Notes under the pieces: model-generated
Seen by the model: the letters and a program-made list of their open reading frames with translations, nothing else
Database searches by the model: none
What the model was told of the DNA's origin: nothing
NCBI RefSeq assembly: GCF_020023385.1
Contig: NZ_JAIQCL010000001.1
Location: 372,001-436,000, forward strand
Origin: Planococcus circulans
GTDB lineage: Bacteria; Bacillota; Bacilli; Bacillales_A; Planococcaceae
DNA length: 64,000 bases
Direction of reading: 5' to 3'
Part shown: positions 56,042 to 64,000 of the stretch, one piece after another
Numbering within the stretch: the stretch's first letter is position 1
Layout: each line of letters starts with the position of its first letter
Program-made: the position numbers and the translations under genes

Positions 56042-57232
56042 ATGGCCGTACGTTCAAATAAATTTGCACTCTATGTACTGATGTTCAATATGTTCATCGC
56101 TATGAGCGGCATCGGTTTGATCATTCCGATAATGCCTGCCTATTTAGATACATTCGGGGTTGCAGGACAGGCGCTTGGCACATTGATCGCGACTTTTGCC
56201 TTGGCTCAATTCCTGTTCTCCCCATTATCCGGCCAACTTTCCGATAAATATGGCCGCAAGAAACTCATCATCTTCGGATTGATTGTCTTCGGACTATCCC
56301 AACTGGCCTTCGGATTGGCTACGCATTTATGGATGCTGTACCTTGCCCGCTTCTTCAGTGGACTCGGCGCAGCATTCCTGATTCCTCCGATGATGGCATT
56401 TGTTGCGGATATCACGACATATGATGAACGCGGAAAAGGCATGGGGCTTCTGGGTGCCTCTATGTCTCTCGGTTTCATGATCGGACCCGGCATCGGGGGA
56501 TTTCTGGCGGAAGTCAGCATTCAGTTTCCGTTTTATATCGCTACTGCTGTTGCGCTGATTGCAGCCTTCATTTCCTTCGTGGTGCTGCCAAACGTAGCGC
56601 CTAAAATTCAGGCTGCCGATGCAAAATCCGAGAACCTGCTGCAACAACTGAAGCGTTCCACCTATACACCTTACTTTGTCATGTTGCTGGTCATGTTCAT
56701 TTTCGCTTTCGGTTTAGCCAACTTCCAATCAACCATCGCCTTATATGCGGACAAGAAATTCGGCTTTACTCCGAAGGAAATCGCTATCTTGATCACTGTC
56801 GGCGGATTTGTTGGCGTAGTTGTCCAAACGTTCGTTATCGACAAGCTCTTCAAGCGCTTTGGCGAGATGAAGGTGATTCTGGTCAACCTGCTGGTGTCTG
56901 CAGGGGCCATGATTGGCATTCTGTTTGTCAGTTCTTTCTGGGCCATCCTCTTGGTGGCGGCAGTATTTTTCACTGCCGCTTCCCTGCTCCGCCCAGCCAT
57001 CAATACCTTGATCTCGAAGTTGGCGGGTGATGAACAGGGATTTGCAGCTGGCATGAACAATGCCTATATGAGCTTGGGCAATATGATTGGACCAGCACTC
57101 GCGGGTATCCTGTTCGATATCAATATGAGTTATCCTTATATTTTAGGAACCGCTATCCTGATCACCTGCTTCTTCATCGCCAATACCTGGTCGATGAGGA
57201 AACAGCAGCTGTTGGCTACCAGCAGGAGCTGA
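56042..57232 (+). CDS. MFS drug:H+ antiporter family exporter (12 TM, NorA/Bmr-like)
   Basis: A 396-residue major facilitator with twelve transmembrane segments. DHA1 motifs: motif A SGQLSDKYGRKKLIIFG near residue 60, motif C SLGFMIGPGIGGFLAE near 145, and an acidic/aromatic N-terminal MFIAMSGIGLIIPIMPAYL (motif D1-like). Likely a proton-driven multidrug exporter; the substrate is unknown. ATG at 56042 follows GAAGG; an in-frame ATG at 56021 is less supported. It is monocistronic. Confidence 0.87.
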   Translation: MAVRSNKFALYVLMFNMFIAMSGIGLIIPIMPAYLDTFGVAGQALGTLIATFALAQFLFSPLSGQLSDKYGRKKLIIFGLIVFGLSQLAFGLATHLWMLYLARFFSGLGAAFLIPPMMAFVADITTYDERGKGMGLLGASMSLGFMIGPGIGGFLAEVSIQFPFYIATAVALIAAFISFVVLPNVAPKIQAADAKSENLLQQLKRSTYTPYFVMLLVMFIFAFGLANFQSTIALYADKKFGFTPKEIAILITVGGFVGVVVQTFVIDKLFKRFGEMKVILVNLLVSAGAMIGILFVSSFWAILLVAAVFFTAASLLRPAINTLISKLAGDEQGFAAGMNNAYMSLGNMIGPALAGILFDINMSYPYILGTAILITCFFIANTWSMRKQQLLATSRS

Positions 57233-57309
57233 CAGCCAACTTCTTTACATCGCTCCTGCGCCTAGGACAGCCTTACTTTACAACATCCCTTTATAATAAA
57301 ATGCAAAAT

Positions 57310-57346
57310 AAAAGCGAAAAAGAGTCAGTTCCTCTTTTTCGCTTTT
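57310..57346. terminator. Bidirectional terminator, one arm coding
   Basis: Perfect 15-bp hairpin AAAAGCGAAAAAGAG / CTCTTTTTCGCTTTT with a 7-nt loop that contains the stop codon of the VWA gene; the distal arm encodes its C-terminal KAKKR. Confidence 0.88.
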
Positions 57347-59898
57347 ATCAATTGGTCGATTGCCGCTGGAGAAGATTCCTCTTCTGTTGCGGCTTTTCTT
57401 TTTAGCACAGGTTTTGGAAGTCCAAAACGCCGAAGCGTGATGTCCACGAAGAATAGAAACATCGCGGCAAACAGCAGATACAACTGAATCGGACGAATGG
57501 TGCCGCTGGTAAAGGGGATATCACGGAAAGCATCATCCATAGCAGTCAGTACCTGTCCACCTGTCCGTTCAGCGAGCGCCGTCATCAACGGCATGTTCGC
57601 TTCTGCAGTTTGGTATTCGTCGCCATACGGGATCGTCAGTCCCATTTTATAGGCTGCTCCGTTTTCATTGGTCACGCTGAAGAACACCAGACCTGGCTGC
57701 GCATCCATTTTCACATCCACTTTTCCAGGGGCAACCGGTTCTGTTTGCAGCGGAATTTCATTGCCTTGCTCGTCAACGGCCGCGACCGTCAAAATCGCTG
57801 AGCTTTGTGTAGGATCTTCGACCGTATAAACTCCTTGTTCTTTACGCACCACTGAATAAGGGATTTCCTCAAAGCTCGGCAATAGTTCCGCTACATTGCG
57901 GTTCCAAAAGTCAGGCCATCGTGGCCAATTTTGGAAGTCACCGCTCCAGGCACCGCTCCCTGATGTATAGGCGACCGTTTTGCCAAGGCCATAATTCCAG
58001 CTGGCGAGTACGGGGTCTCCCTCCTCGCTTTCCAGCGCAACTGATGTTGTGCGTTTTGCTGTCGTGGCAATATAGGCATTGAGCTGCGGAACGTCTTCTG
58101 TAAACAAATTGTGCCATTTGCTGTCATAGACAACGGGATAGAACGGTTCATCGACTATATAAGTCCGCGACATCATAATGGTTTCACGAGACAAGATGGC
58201 CGGAATCGTGGTGGCATCGGTCACATCGTAAAAACGGCCGCTGCCGGTACCTGCCAATTGCTCCAGCAGATTCCGGTCAGCATCCTGGCCAATCGACACC
58301 GTCGATAACGTGATATTATTTTCCTTGCCATTTTCAATCAATGCATCGTAATCATTGGATGTGGCAGACTGGCCGTCCGTCAACAGAATGATATGCTTAC
58401 GCTGCAGCTCCAAGTCTTCAAGTTCCATGTAAGCCTGCTGCAGAGACCGATAGATTTCGGTGCCGCCTCCTGGAGTAATCCCCAGAATCTTATCGACAGC
58501 TTCCTGCGGATCCGCGATTTTGGCAGTCGCCAAAATTTCCCATGGCTGATCGTCAAAAGCGATGACACCCAAGGTATCGTCCGGACGCAGCAGTTCAACG
58601 GAACGTGCAGCCGCTTCTTTTGCCAGTTCCATCTTCATGCCCATCATGCTGCCCGAACGGTCCATGACGATCATCAAACCGAGTGAAGGCAATTCATGCT
58701 TGCCTTTGACTTCCATTTCGACAGGCAATAGCCGTTCAATCGGCGTCTTAAAATAACCGCCCAGACCGAAGCTTTGATCGCCGCCGACCATCATAAAGCC
58801 GACACCGAATTGCTGGACGGCCTGTTCGATGATGTTCATCTGCTGCTCTCCAACCGATGTACCGGAGACATTGTCAAAAATAATCGAATCGTAGCGAAGG
58901 ATCGAAGACAGGCTGCTCGGCAATTGGGCCGCGGACAGCTCAGTAACCCGTAAGTTGCCGGTATCCAATAGAGCAGGTATCGGACTCGGTTCTCCCCCGT
59001 TGATCACCAGAACTTCCGGATTTCCGGAAACTTCTGTGATACTGACCAATGTATTGTTTTCGAGAAATGCATCTTCTGCCGATTCCAAACGCACTTCGTA
59101 CTTCAAAAGGCCTTCCAAGTTGGCAGGATATGAATAAGTGAAGATATTCTGCCCTTCTGCCAATTCGATCTCTTTCGTATCCAAATCCAAATCATTGACT
59201 GAGAAAATCAGCCTTGCTTGTGCCTCTGTATCTGAATCGACCGTTACAGTAAAGGCTTGAGTTTCACCTAAAAATGCGCGTGATGGCGTTTCGAAACGGC
59301 TGATGGCCATGTCATTTTCCATCGTTTGCTCGATTGGCCAGACATCCACTTGCAGCCGGTCGGACTTGAGCCGGTTCAAACTTTCAATTGCTGAGGAGTG
59401 AGTTTCATTGCCATCGGTGAGAATCACCAGCCGTGTTGCAAGGTCGGTATCTCCACTGTTTGAAGCCAGTTCCAGTGCGCGGGCGATGTTGGTGTGGCCA
59501 TTTTGGCCGATTGTCAGTTCCTGAGGCAGAGTTTCCGGATCTGCCGTCATCGGAAGCAGGCTTTGAAAATCTTCGGCAAAGGTATAGACAGCAACCGATT
59601 GATGATCTTTTTTAGCGTTTAAGGCATTTTCCACTGCAGTCGCCATCTCTGTTTCCATTCCTTCAAGAGAGGCAGAACGGTCCAGCAAGAAAATGACCTG
59701 TTCTTCTTTTACAGGAAGGAACAGTGAAGGCGCCGCTAGTGCGAAAATCAATAAAGCGACGACAGTGACTCGCAGGATATAGACGATTTTTGCAATTTTG
59801 GAGCTCACTGAAAAATTCCTGATACCGAACCAGCCAAAATAGATGACTGCAGGAATAAGCAATAACAGCCAGAGCGGTTCATCGAGTCGCAATTCCAC
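57325..59898 (-). CDS. Large membrane protein with two VWA domains and a glutamine-amidotransferase-like domain
   Basis: An 857-residue protein: two N-terminal transmembrane helices (residues 8-25 and 36-60), a VWA domain with MIDAS LLDRSASLEG near 72, a class I amidotransferase-like segment (GVGFMMVGGDQSFGLGGY near 370), a second VWA domain with MDRSGSMMG near 413 and LLTDGQSA near 510, and a C-terminal transmembrane helix near 805 with a basic tail. GTG at 59898 follows GGGAGGTG. It overlaps the BatA-like gene by 20 bp and ends the MoxR operon. VWA proteins are typical MoxR partners; function here is unknown. Confidence 0.88.
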   Translation of the reverse strand: MELRLDEPLWLLLLIPAVIYFGWFGIRNFSVSSKIAKIVYILRVTVVALLIFALAAPSLFLPVKEEQVIFLLDRSASLEGMETEMATAVENALNAKKDHQSVAVYTFAEDFQSLLPMTADPETLPQELTIGQNGHTNIARALELASNSGDTDLATRLVILTDGNETHSSAIESLNRLKSDRLQVDVWPIEQTMENDMAISRFETPSRAFLGETQAFTVTVDSDTEAQARLIFSVNDLDLDTKEIELAEGQNIFTYSYPANLEGLLKYEVRLESAEDAFLENNTLVSITEVSGNPEVLVINGGEPSPIPALLDTGNLRVTELSAAQLPSSLSSILRYDSIIFDNVSGTSVGEQQMNIIEQAVQQFGVGFMMVGGDQSFGLGGYFKTPIERLLPVEMEVKGKHELPSLGLMIVMDRSGSMMGMKMELAKEAAARSVELLRPDDTLGVIAFDDQPWEILATAKIADPQEAVDKILGITPGGGTEIYRSLQQAYMELEDLELQRKHIILLTDGQSATSNDYDALIENGKENNITLSTVSIGQDADRNLLEQLAGTGSGRFYDVTDATTIPAILSRETIMMSRTYIVDEPFYPVVYDSKWHNLFTEDVPQLNAYIATTAKRTTSVALESEEGDPVLASWNYGLGKTVAYTSGSGAWSGDFQNWPRWPDFWNRNVAELLPSFEEIPYSVVRKEQGVYTVEDPTQSSAILTVAAVDEQGNEIPLQTEPVAPGKVDVKMDAQPGLVFFSVTNENGAAYKMGLTIPYGDEYQTAEANMPLMTALAERTGGQVLTAMDDAFRDIPFTSGTIRPIQLYLLFAAMFLFFVDITLRRFGLPKPVLKRKAATEEESSPAAIDQLIKAKKRN

Positions 59899-61612
59899 GG
59901 CGGTACACCTCCCATTCCACAGCAACCAGCAGCAGGATCAACCCAATGATAATTGGGACAAACGAAAAACGGACGGTATCCTGAGCAGCTTCCGCTTGCC
60001 CCATTTTATAGCTAGTGCCCGCTGAAAGCACCTTCTCTTCCCCTGGCAACTGGACAACTACGAACATGGTCTCATCTTCACCAATCACTTCATAGATTCC
60101 TGGCTCTGAAGGTGCGATAAATGGACCGCTTCCTTCTATATACGAATGGCTGTAAGAGCCATCTTTGAAAATCTCCCATTCACCGCTCTCAGAAGCCAAA
60201 GACACGGATCGATGTTCATTCGGTTGGAAAAACCCGAGAAATTCCGCGTCACCCGATAGGCTGTCCATCGCACTCCATAGAAATAGGGGAAATGAAGGGA
60301 AAAGAGGCCAGTCAGTCAATTGAATATCCGTCAACACGGCGATGTCTCCTTTTGGAGATAGTTGAATAAAAGGATGGCCATCAATCGAAGCGATGGTCTC
60401 ATACCCCTCAAAAGGCGGATACAGCTGCGAAACATAGATTTCCTCCAAAGAAGCATACGTGAAGAGCGGATGCTCCTGCATTTCAATTTGTCCCGATACG
60501 TCGAATGGCGTTTCATCATTGCGGCCAATTAATAAGACCGGTGCAGTTCCTTCCAGCAATTCACTTTGATTCGTGACGATCGGCAACTTCGAATCCGGCT
60601 GCAATTGTCCTGTTTCTGCCAAAAGAACATCCAATTCGAGCGAACGGAAGCCGCTGGCGACCAATTCATGCAGGGCCGAGTCAACCAATATGGAGTTGGC
60701 CGGGGGAGCTAAATAACTGGCCATCGTATTGTCGGCAGCGTAGTCATCCTGCACTTCTACAGTTGCTTGCCATAGCTTGTCATTCGGCAAATCTTCGAAA
60801 GGGACAAGCAGCTCTTCAGAAGGTGCCAGTTCCACTTCCACCATTTTCTCCGCACTTCCCGCTGACAAACGCACAGTGGCCGGCATCGTTTCTTCGCTGT
60901 TATTGACCAGTTGGACAATCCCCCGGACGCCGTCTGCTGTTTCTGACAGGCCGAACTGCCGAATCGACACATTGCGCAGCGTTTCAGTAAAACCATGGAC
61001 CTGGTAGCTTTGGCCGGTTTTACTGGCCAACACAGCACGATCCAAGGCATCGGTGAAAATGTGGATGACCGTCGAGTCGCTGACCGCGAGAGTATCCGCA
61101 AACAAAATCGTCTGCTCCATTTCAGCCCTTTCATAGCTTACCGCTAATTCATCGATTGCTCTTTCGATCAACTCAAGGTCCTGCTCATTGCGGAGGAGCA
61201 CTTCCGGACTGTTTCCGGTTGTGACGATCGTCACCGGTTTGCCCCCAGCTTGCGCTGCAAGATCCTTCATTTCCTGACGGTGCCCTTCAAAATGAGAAGG
61301 GGAACCGGCCAGCATCGTTGCTGAGGTATCTACTACAAAAATAAAATCATTGCCCGCAAGCGTTTCCGACTCGCTGAATGGGCCAAGCAAGCCCAATACG
61401 CAAAGCACTAGCGCCGCCAATTGCAGATAGAACAATAAATGATGCTGCAGTTTTTTCAAATACGGTGAAGCCTGCAGTTCTTTCATCCGTTCCTGCCAAA
61501 ACAGCGTCGACGAGACCCGCTGATCTTTGTACTTTTTTCTGAAGAAATAATAGAGGATCACGGCCAGCGGCATAATTGCTGTCCAGATCATTCCCCAATT
61601 CGATGCTCCCAT
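59879..61612 (-). CDS. BatA-like membrane protein with VWA domain
   Basis: A 577-residue protein with the BatA N-terminal layout: a transmembrane helix at residues 5-22, a basic RKKYKDQRVSSTLFWQERM stretch, a second helix near 58-78, then a VWA-like domain whose MIDAS is FVVDTSATML (a DxSxT variant) near residue 90. The middle is beta-rich, and one transmembrane helix lies near the C-terminus (about 555). ATG at 61612 follows GAGGGGAG. It lies 11 bp after the DUF58 gene and overlaps the next VWA gene. Confidence 0.86.
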   Translation of the reverse strand: MGASNWGMIWTAIMPLAVILYYFFRKKYKDQRVSSTLFWQERMKELQASPYLKKLQHHLLFYLQLAALVLCVLGLLGPFSESETLAGNDFIFVVDTSATMLAGSPSHFEGHRQEMKDLAAQAGGKPVTIVTTGNSPEVLLRNEQDLELIERAIDELAVSYERAEMEQTILFADTLAVSDSTVIHIFTDALDRAVLASKTGQSYQVHGFTETLRNVSIRQFGLSETADGVRGIVQLVNNSEETMPATVRLSAGSAEKMVEVELAPSEELLVPFEDLPNDKLWQATVEVQDDYAADNTMASYLAPPANSILVDSALHELVASGFRSLELDVLLAETGQLQPDSKLPIVTNQSELLEGTAPVLLIGRNDETPFDVSGQIEMQEHPLFTYASLEEIYVSQLYPPFEGYETIASIDGHPFIQLSPKGDIAVLTDIQLTDWPLFPSFPLFLWSAMDSLSGDAEFLGFFQPNEHRSVSLASESGEWEIFKDGSYSHSYIEGSGPFIAPSEPGIYEVIGEDETMFVVVQLPGEEKVLSAGTSYKMGQAEAAQDTVRFSFVPIIIGLILLLVAVEWEVYRRGIATR

Positions 61613-61623
61613 GCCGCTCCCCC

Positions 61624-62484
61624 TCATTTAATCCAATTTTTGCGCGCCATCTGATGAAACAGCACCTGTTCGATTCCATCTTCCACATGTACGGGCAAAT
61701 AAGCGATTCCATAAGTTCGGCAAAGCGATTCCAACCCTTTTGTGTGAAGCTCACTTTGCTTTTGATAAGCAAGAAGCACCTCTTCCGTAACTGTGACGTT
61801 CAACACTTCCCGCGTTTCATCATCGATAAAACGAAGATCCCCTTTGTAAGACGGCGACCGCTCTTCTTCTGTACTGATGTGGATAAAGCGGATATCATGT
61901 GCATAGGCGGGTGCCTGCCGGAAGAATACATGCCAGTCCTCCAGCGGTTCCAAGCCATCCGAAACGATGAACAGCACCGTAGAATCTTTTGCAGCATGAA
62001 AGCTTGCTTGCTTTGCAAACGACAGGTTTTGCGGATCCGGCACCGAAGACATAAAATGTTCGAACAGCTTTCTGGCTGATTTCCCTTTTTTGCGAAAAGG
62101 GATGGTTTCTTTTTGTCCGCCTGAAACCGTTAAGCGGTCATCGCTTCCCAAGACCATCAACCCAAGCGAAAATGCCAGCTGTTTAGCGAACAGCCACTTG
62201 TTGTCCATCGATTTCGAGCTGTCGATCAGGATATGGATGCGCATTTCCTGTTCATCCAGAAAGCGTTTGATATAGACGCGCTCCGTTCTGGCGTAGACAT
62301 TCCAGTCGATATGGCGAACATCATCTCCTGGATGATATTCACGGAAATCGGAAAAATCCAAGGAACTGCCAAAACGCATCGACCGGTGCGATCCTTTGTG
62401 ATGGCCCCTGATTTTCGCTTTTGTTCCAATGGCGTAACGGCTGAGACGTGATCCCCAATCAGCGGGCAAGTGCAACAAGGTCAT
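61624..62484 (-). CDS. DUF58 domain protein
   Basis: A 286-residue soluble DUF58 protein. The family signature is clear: FREYHPGDDVRHIDWNVYAR near residue 48, followed by a VWA-like fold with HILIDSSKSMD near 85 (MIDAS-like DSSKS). DUF58 proteins are standard partners of MoxR ATPases. The start ATG overlaps the stop of the moxR gene (ATGA), showing coupling. Confidence 0.92.
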   Translation of the reverse strand: MTLLHLPADWGSRLSRYAIGTKAKIRGHHKGSHRSMRFGSSLDFSDFREYHPGDDVRHIDWNVYARTERVYIKRFLDEQEMRIHILIDSSKSMDNKWLFAKQLAFSLGLMVLGSDDRLTVSGGQKETIPFRKKGKSARKLFEHFMSSVPDPQNLSFAKQASFHAAKDSTVLFIVSDGLEPLEDWHVFFRQAPAYAHDIRFIHISTEEERSPSYKGDLRFIDDETREVLNVTVTEEVLLAYQKQSELHTKGLESLCRTYGIAYLPVHVEDGIEQVLFHQMARKNWIK

Positions 62485-63473
62485 TTCAAAACGCCTTTTC
62501 CGGCTGTGCTGAGCACCAAGTCTATCAGTTCGTCCGCTTCCTTACCGATTGCTTCCGCTTCGTAATTCAATAGCAGGCGATGCCGCAATACCGGTTTGGC
62601 GACGTGCTTCAAATCGCCGATGGATACATGATAGCGCCCTTCCATCAACGCCCTTGCCTTAGCAAGGCGGATCAGACTCTGCAACCCGCGTGGTCCGCTG
62701 CCGTACTGTACAAACTGTCGGATGGCTTCATGTTCCGAATATGTTGGATGAGTATTTTGGATGATGTCGACAGCCACCAGTAGAATATCTTCTGCCATCA
62801 GGACTTCTTTGGCCATCTGCTGCGCATCGATCAGGCTAACTGTATTCATTTTTTTGTTGAGGTTGATGATGCCTGTCCCCGTCGTCCGGCGGCTGATTTC
62901 GGCAAGTTCACTGCGGCTTGGATAGGAAACCATGATTTTGCATAGAAAACGGTCCATCTGCGCTTCCGGCAAAGGATAGGTCCCTTCCATTTCTATCGGA
63001 TTCTGTGTCGCTAAAACGAAAAAAGGCTTTGCCATCTCTTTTGTATCCCCAAGGATGGTCACTGTTTTTTCTCCCATCGCTTCAAGCAATGCACTTTGGG
63101 TTTTAGGCGTCGCTCGGTTGATTTCATCGGCAAGCACCATTTGATGGAAGATCGGCCCTTCCCGGAATGTAAATTGCTGGCGCCCTTCCGCATCACGTTC
63201 GATCAAGCTGGTTCCTGTAATATCCGATGGCATCAAGTCAGGCGTAAACTGGATTCTTGAAAACGACAAATCGAGCACATCCGAAATGGTGCGGATCAGC
63301 ATCGTCTTACCGAGCCCGGGAAGCCCTTCAAGCAGCGCATGGCCATCCGCCAAAATAGCGTACAAGGAAAACTCGACCGCATTTTCCTGTCCTACGATAA
63401 AGCGTCCAATTTCCTCTTTGACTTCCTGAAGCAATTGGCTCATTTCTGTAAATTGATCGGTAGTATATGTCAT
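62481..63473 (-). CDS. MoxR-family AAA+ ATPase
   Basis: A 330-residue AAA+ ATPase: FIVGQENAVEFSLYAILADGH near residue 25, Walker A EGLPGLGKTML near 50, Walker B VLADEINRATPKTQSALLEAM cut as VLADEINRA near 112, sensor 1 FVLATQNPIE near 150 and PLPEAQMDRFL (arginine finger region) near 165. MoxR ATPases act as chaperones or insertases that mature partner complexes, usually through VWA proteins. AAGAGGGG precedes the ATG. Confidence 0.94.
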   Translation of the reverse strand: MTYTTDQFTEMSQLLQEVKEEIGRFIVGQENAVEFSLYAILADGHALLEGLPGLGKTMLIRTISDVLDLSFSRIQFTPDLMPSDITGTSLIERDAEGRQQFTFREGPIFHQMVLADEINRATPKTQSALLEAMGEKTVTILGDTKEMAKPFFVLATQNPIEMEGTYPLPEAQMDRFLCKIMVSYPSRSELAEISRRTTGTGIINLNKKMNTVSLIDAQQMAKEVLMAEDILLVAVDIIQNTHPTYSEHEAIRQFVQYGSGPRGLQSLIRLAKARALMEGRYHVSIGDLKHVAKPVLRHRLLLNYEAEAIGKEADELIDLVLSTAGKGVLK

Positions 63474-63487
63474 AAAACCCCTCTTTT

Positions 63488-64000
63488 CTATTTGTCGGTT
63501 TCAATATCCGTAAAGTATCGCTCTACAATCGTCTGCAGGTCGGACGGCAATTGCAGGCGATCGGCACTTGAGAAATAAGAATCCGAATAGTCACCTACCA
63601 AATCGGCATAGGGCTGCACGGTTCCTTTAGTTGCGGAAACTGGCCCACGCTGCTCTCCAGCTGCTTGGCCTTCACCAATTTCTCCACTGTCGACTGCCGT
63701 TTCACCTTCACCACCGATTCGGGACGGGGTGGTCAACAGCTCTCGGCTTCCCTGCCCTTTGCCGGCTCCTCCACCTTGTCCTTGACCTTGACCTTGTCCT
63801 TGACCCTGTCCTTGGCCTTGACCTTGACCTTGTCCTTGACCCTGTCCTTGACCCTGTCCTTGGCCTTGACCTTGACCTTGTCCTTGACCCTGTCCTTGAC
63901 CCTGTCCTTGGCCTTGACCTTGACCTTGTCCTTGACCCTGTCCTTGACCCTGTCCTTGGCCTTGACCTTGACCTTGTCCTTGACCCTGTCCTTGACCCTG
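63488..64000 (-). CDS. Gln-Gly repeat protein, C-terminal part
   Basis: At least 170 codons open to the window edge; the start is not included. From 64000 down to about 63776 the frame encodes an uninterrupted (Gly-Gln)n tract, then GGGAGKGQGSRELL and a C-terminal segment ending LPSDLQTIVERYFTDIETDK with a preceding YSDSYFSSADR. Internal TTG at 63736 is not taken as the start because the frame continues upstream through the repeat. It lies 14 bp before the MoxR gene and is probably the first seen member of that operon. I do not recognise the family. Confidence 0.75.
   Translation of the reverse strand, partial: QGQGQGQGQGQGQGQGQGQGQGQGQGQGQGQGQGQGQGQGQGQGQGQGQGQGQGQGQGQGQGQGQGQGQGQGQGQGGGAGKGQGSRELLTTPSRIGGEGETAVDSGEIGEGQAAGEQRGPVSATKGTVQPYADLVGDYSDSYFSSADRLQLPSDLQTIVERYFTDIETDK
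63776..64000. repeat. Hexamer-based coding repeat with 48-bp higher-order unit
   Basis: On the plus strand the sequence is a run of TTGACC, TTGTCC, CTGTCC and TTGGCC hexamers. TTGGCC recurs at 63812, 63860, 63908 and 63956, exactly every 48 bp, marking an eight-hexamer unit that repeats about four times and runs off the end. Each unit encodes (Gln-Gly)8 on the minus strand. Confidence 0.92.

Overview
The window reads as a chromosomal core segment from a low-to-mid-GC Firmicute of the Bacillales, most likely Planococcaceae (Planococcus/Planomicrobium-like). This rests on the protein families, on strong AGGAGG-type ribosome binding sites with frequent TTG and GTG starts, and on gene order that follows the Bacillus subtilis ylb-cta-yla-ykt-pdh-ykr region almost gene for gene. 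Sporulation-linked genes that I recall from this neighbourhood in B. subtilis (ylbJ, ylbO) are absent from their slots, which would fit a non-sporulating relative. No tRNA, rRNA, CRISPR array, prophage or insertion sequence was seen.

Layout. 1-3.2 kb: the start of the division/cell-wall cluster (mraZ with its operator, bshC, a DUF3397 protein, panE). 3.3-7.3 kb: a biotin-dependent acyl-CoA carboxylase operon and a crotonase-family gene resembling the B. subtilis yng genes. 7.5-15.7 kb: the ylb block (rpmF, ylbN, tmcAL, ylbL, coaD, rsmD, ylbG, ricF, a thioesterase, a CAP-domain protein). 15.8-30.2 kb: a YugN-family protein, an AI-2E-type permease, then a complete caa3 cytochrome oxidase system (ctaM, ctaG, ctaF-E-D-C-B and divergent ctaA), pyc, ftsW and ylaN. 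30.4-37.3 kb: yla and ykt genes with typA, an inositol monophosphatase and a nitronate-monooxygenase-like flavoprotein. 37.4-45.7 kb: speA, a polysaccharide deacetylase lipoprotein, pdhABCD and ykyA. 45.8-50.8 kb: def, ykrA, a putative 23-codon gene, rpoY-rnjA and ktrC. 50.9-57.2 kb: a zinc-ribbon protein, a cupin-type regulator with potABCD, and an MFS exporter. 57.3-64 kb: an operon of a Gln-Gly repeat protein, MoxR ATPase, DUF58 protein and two large VWA membrane proteins, cut by the window end.

Functional themes are aerobic respiration and its assembly factors, pyruvate entry into the TCA cycle (pyc, pdh), polyamine synthesis and uptake (speA, pot), RNA processing (ricF, rnjA, rpoY, rsmD, tmcAL) and envelope functions. 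The less ordinary content is: a four-unit 123-bp tandem repeat whose copies keep a hairpin through compensatory changes, with a related element 3 kb away; terminator hairpins lying inside the 3' coding ends of convergent genes, so that the two proteins share C-terminal residues; a tiny basic-peptide gene with its own promoter, ribosome binding site and terminator; MraZ-type operator repeats; candidate ResD boxes between ctaA and ctaB; and the MoxR/VWA operon with a 48-bp higher-order coding repeat.
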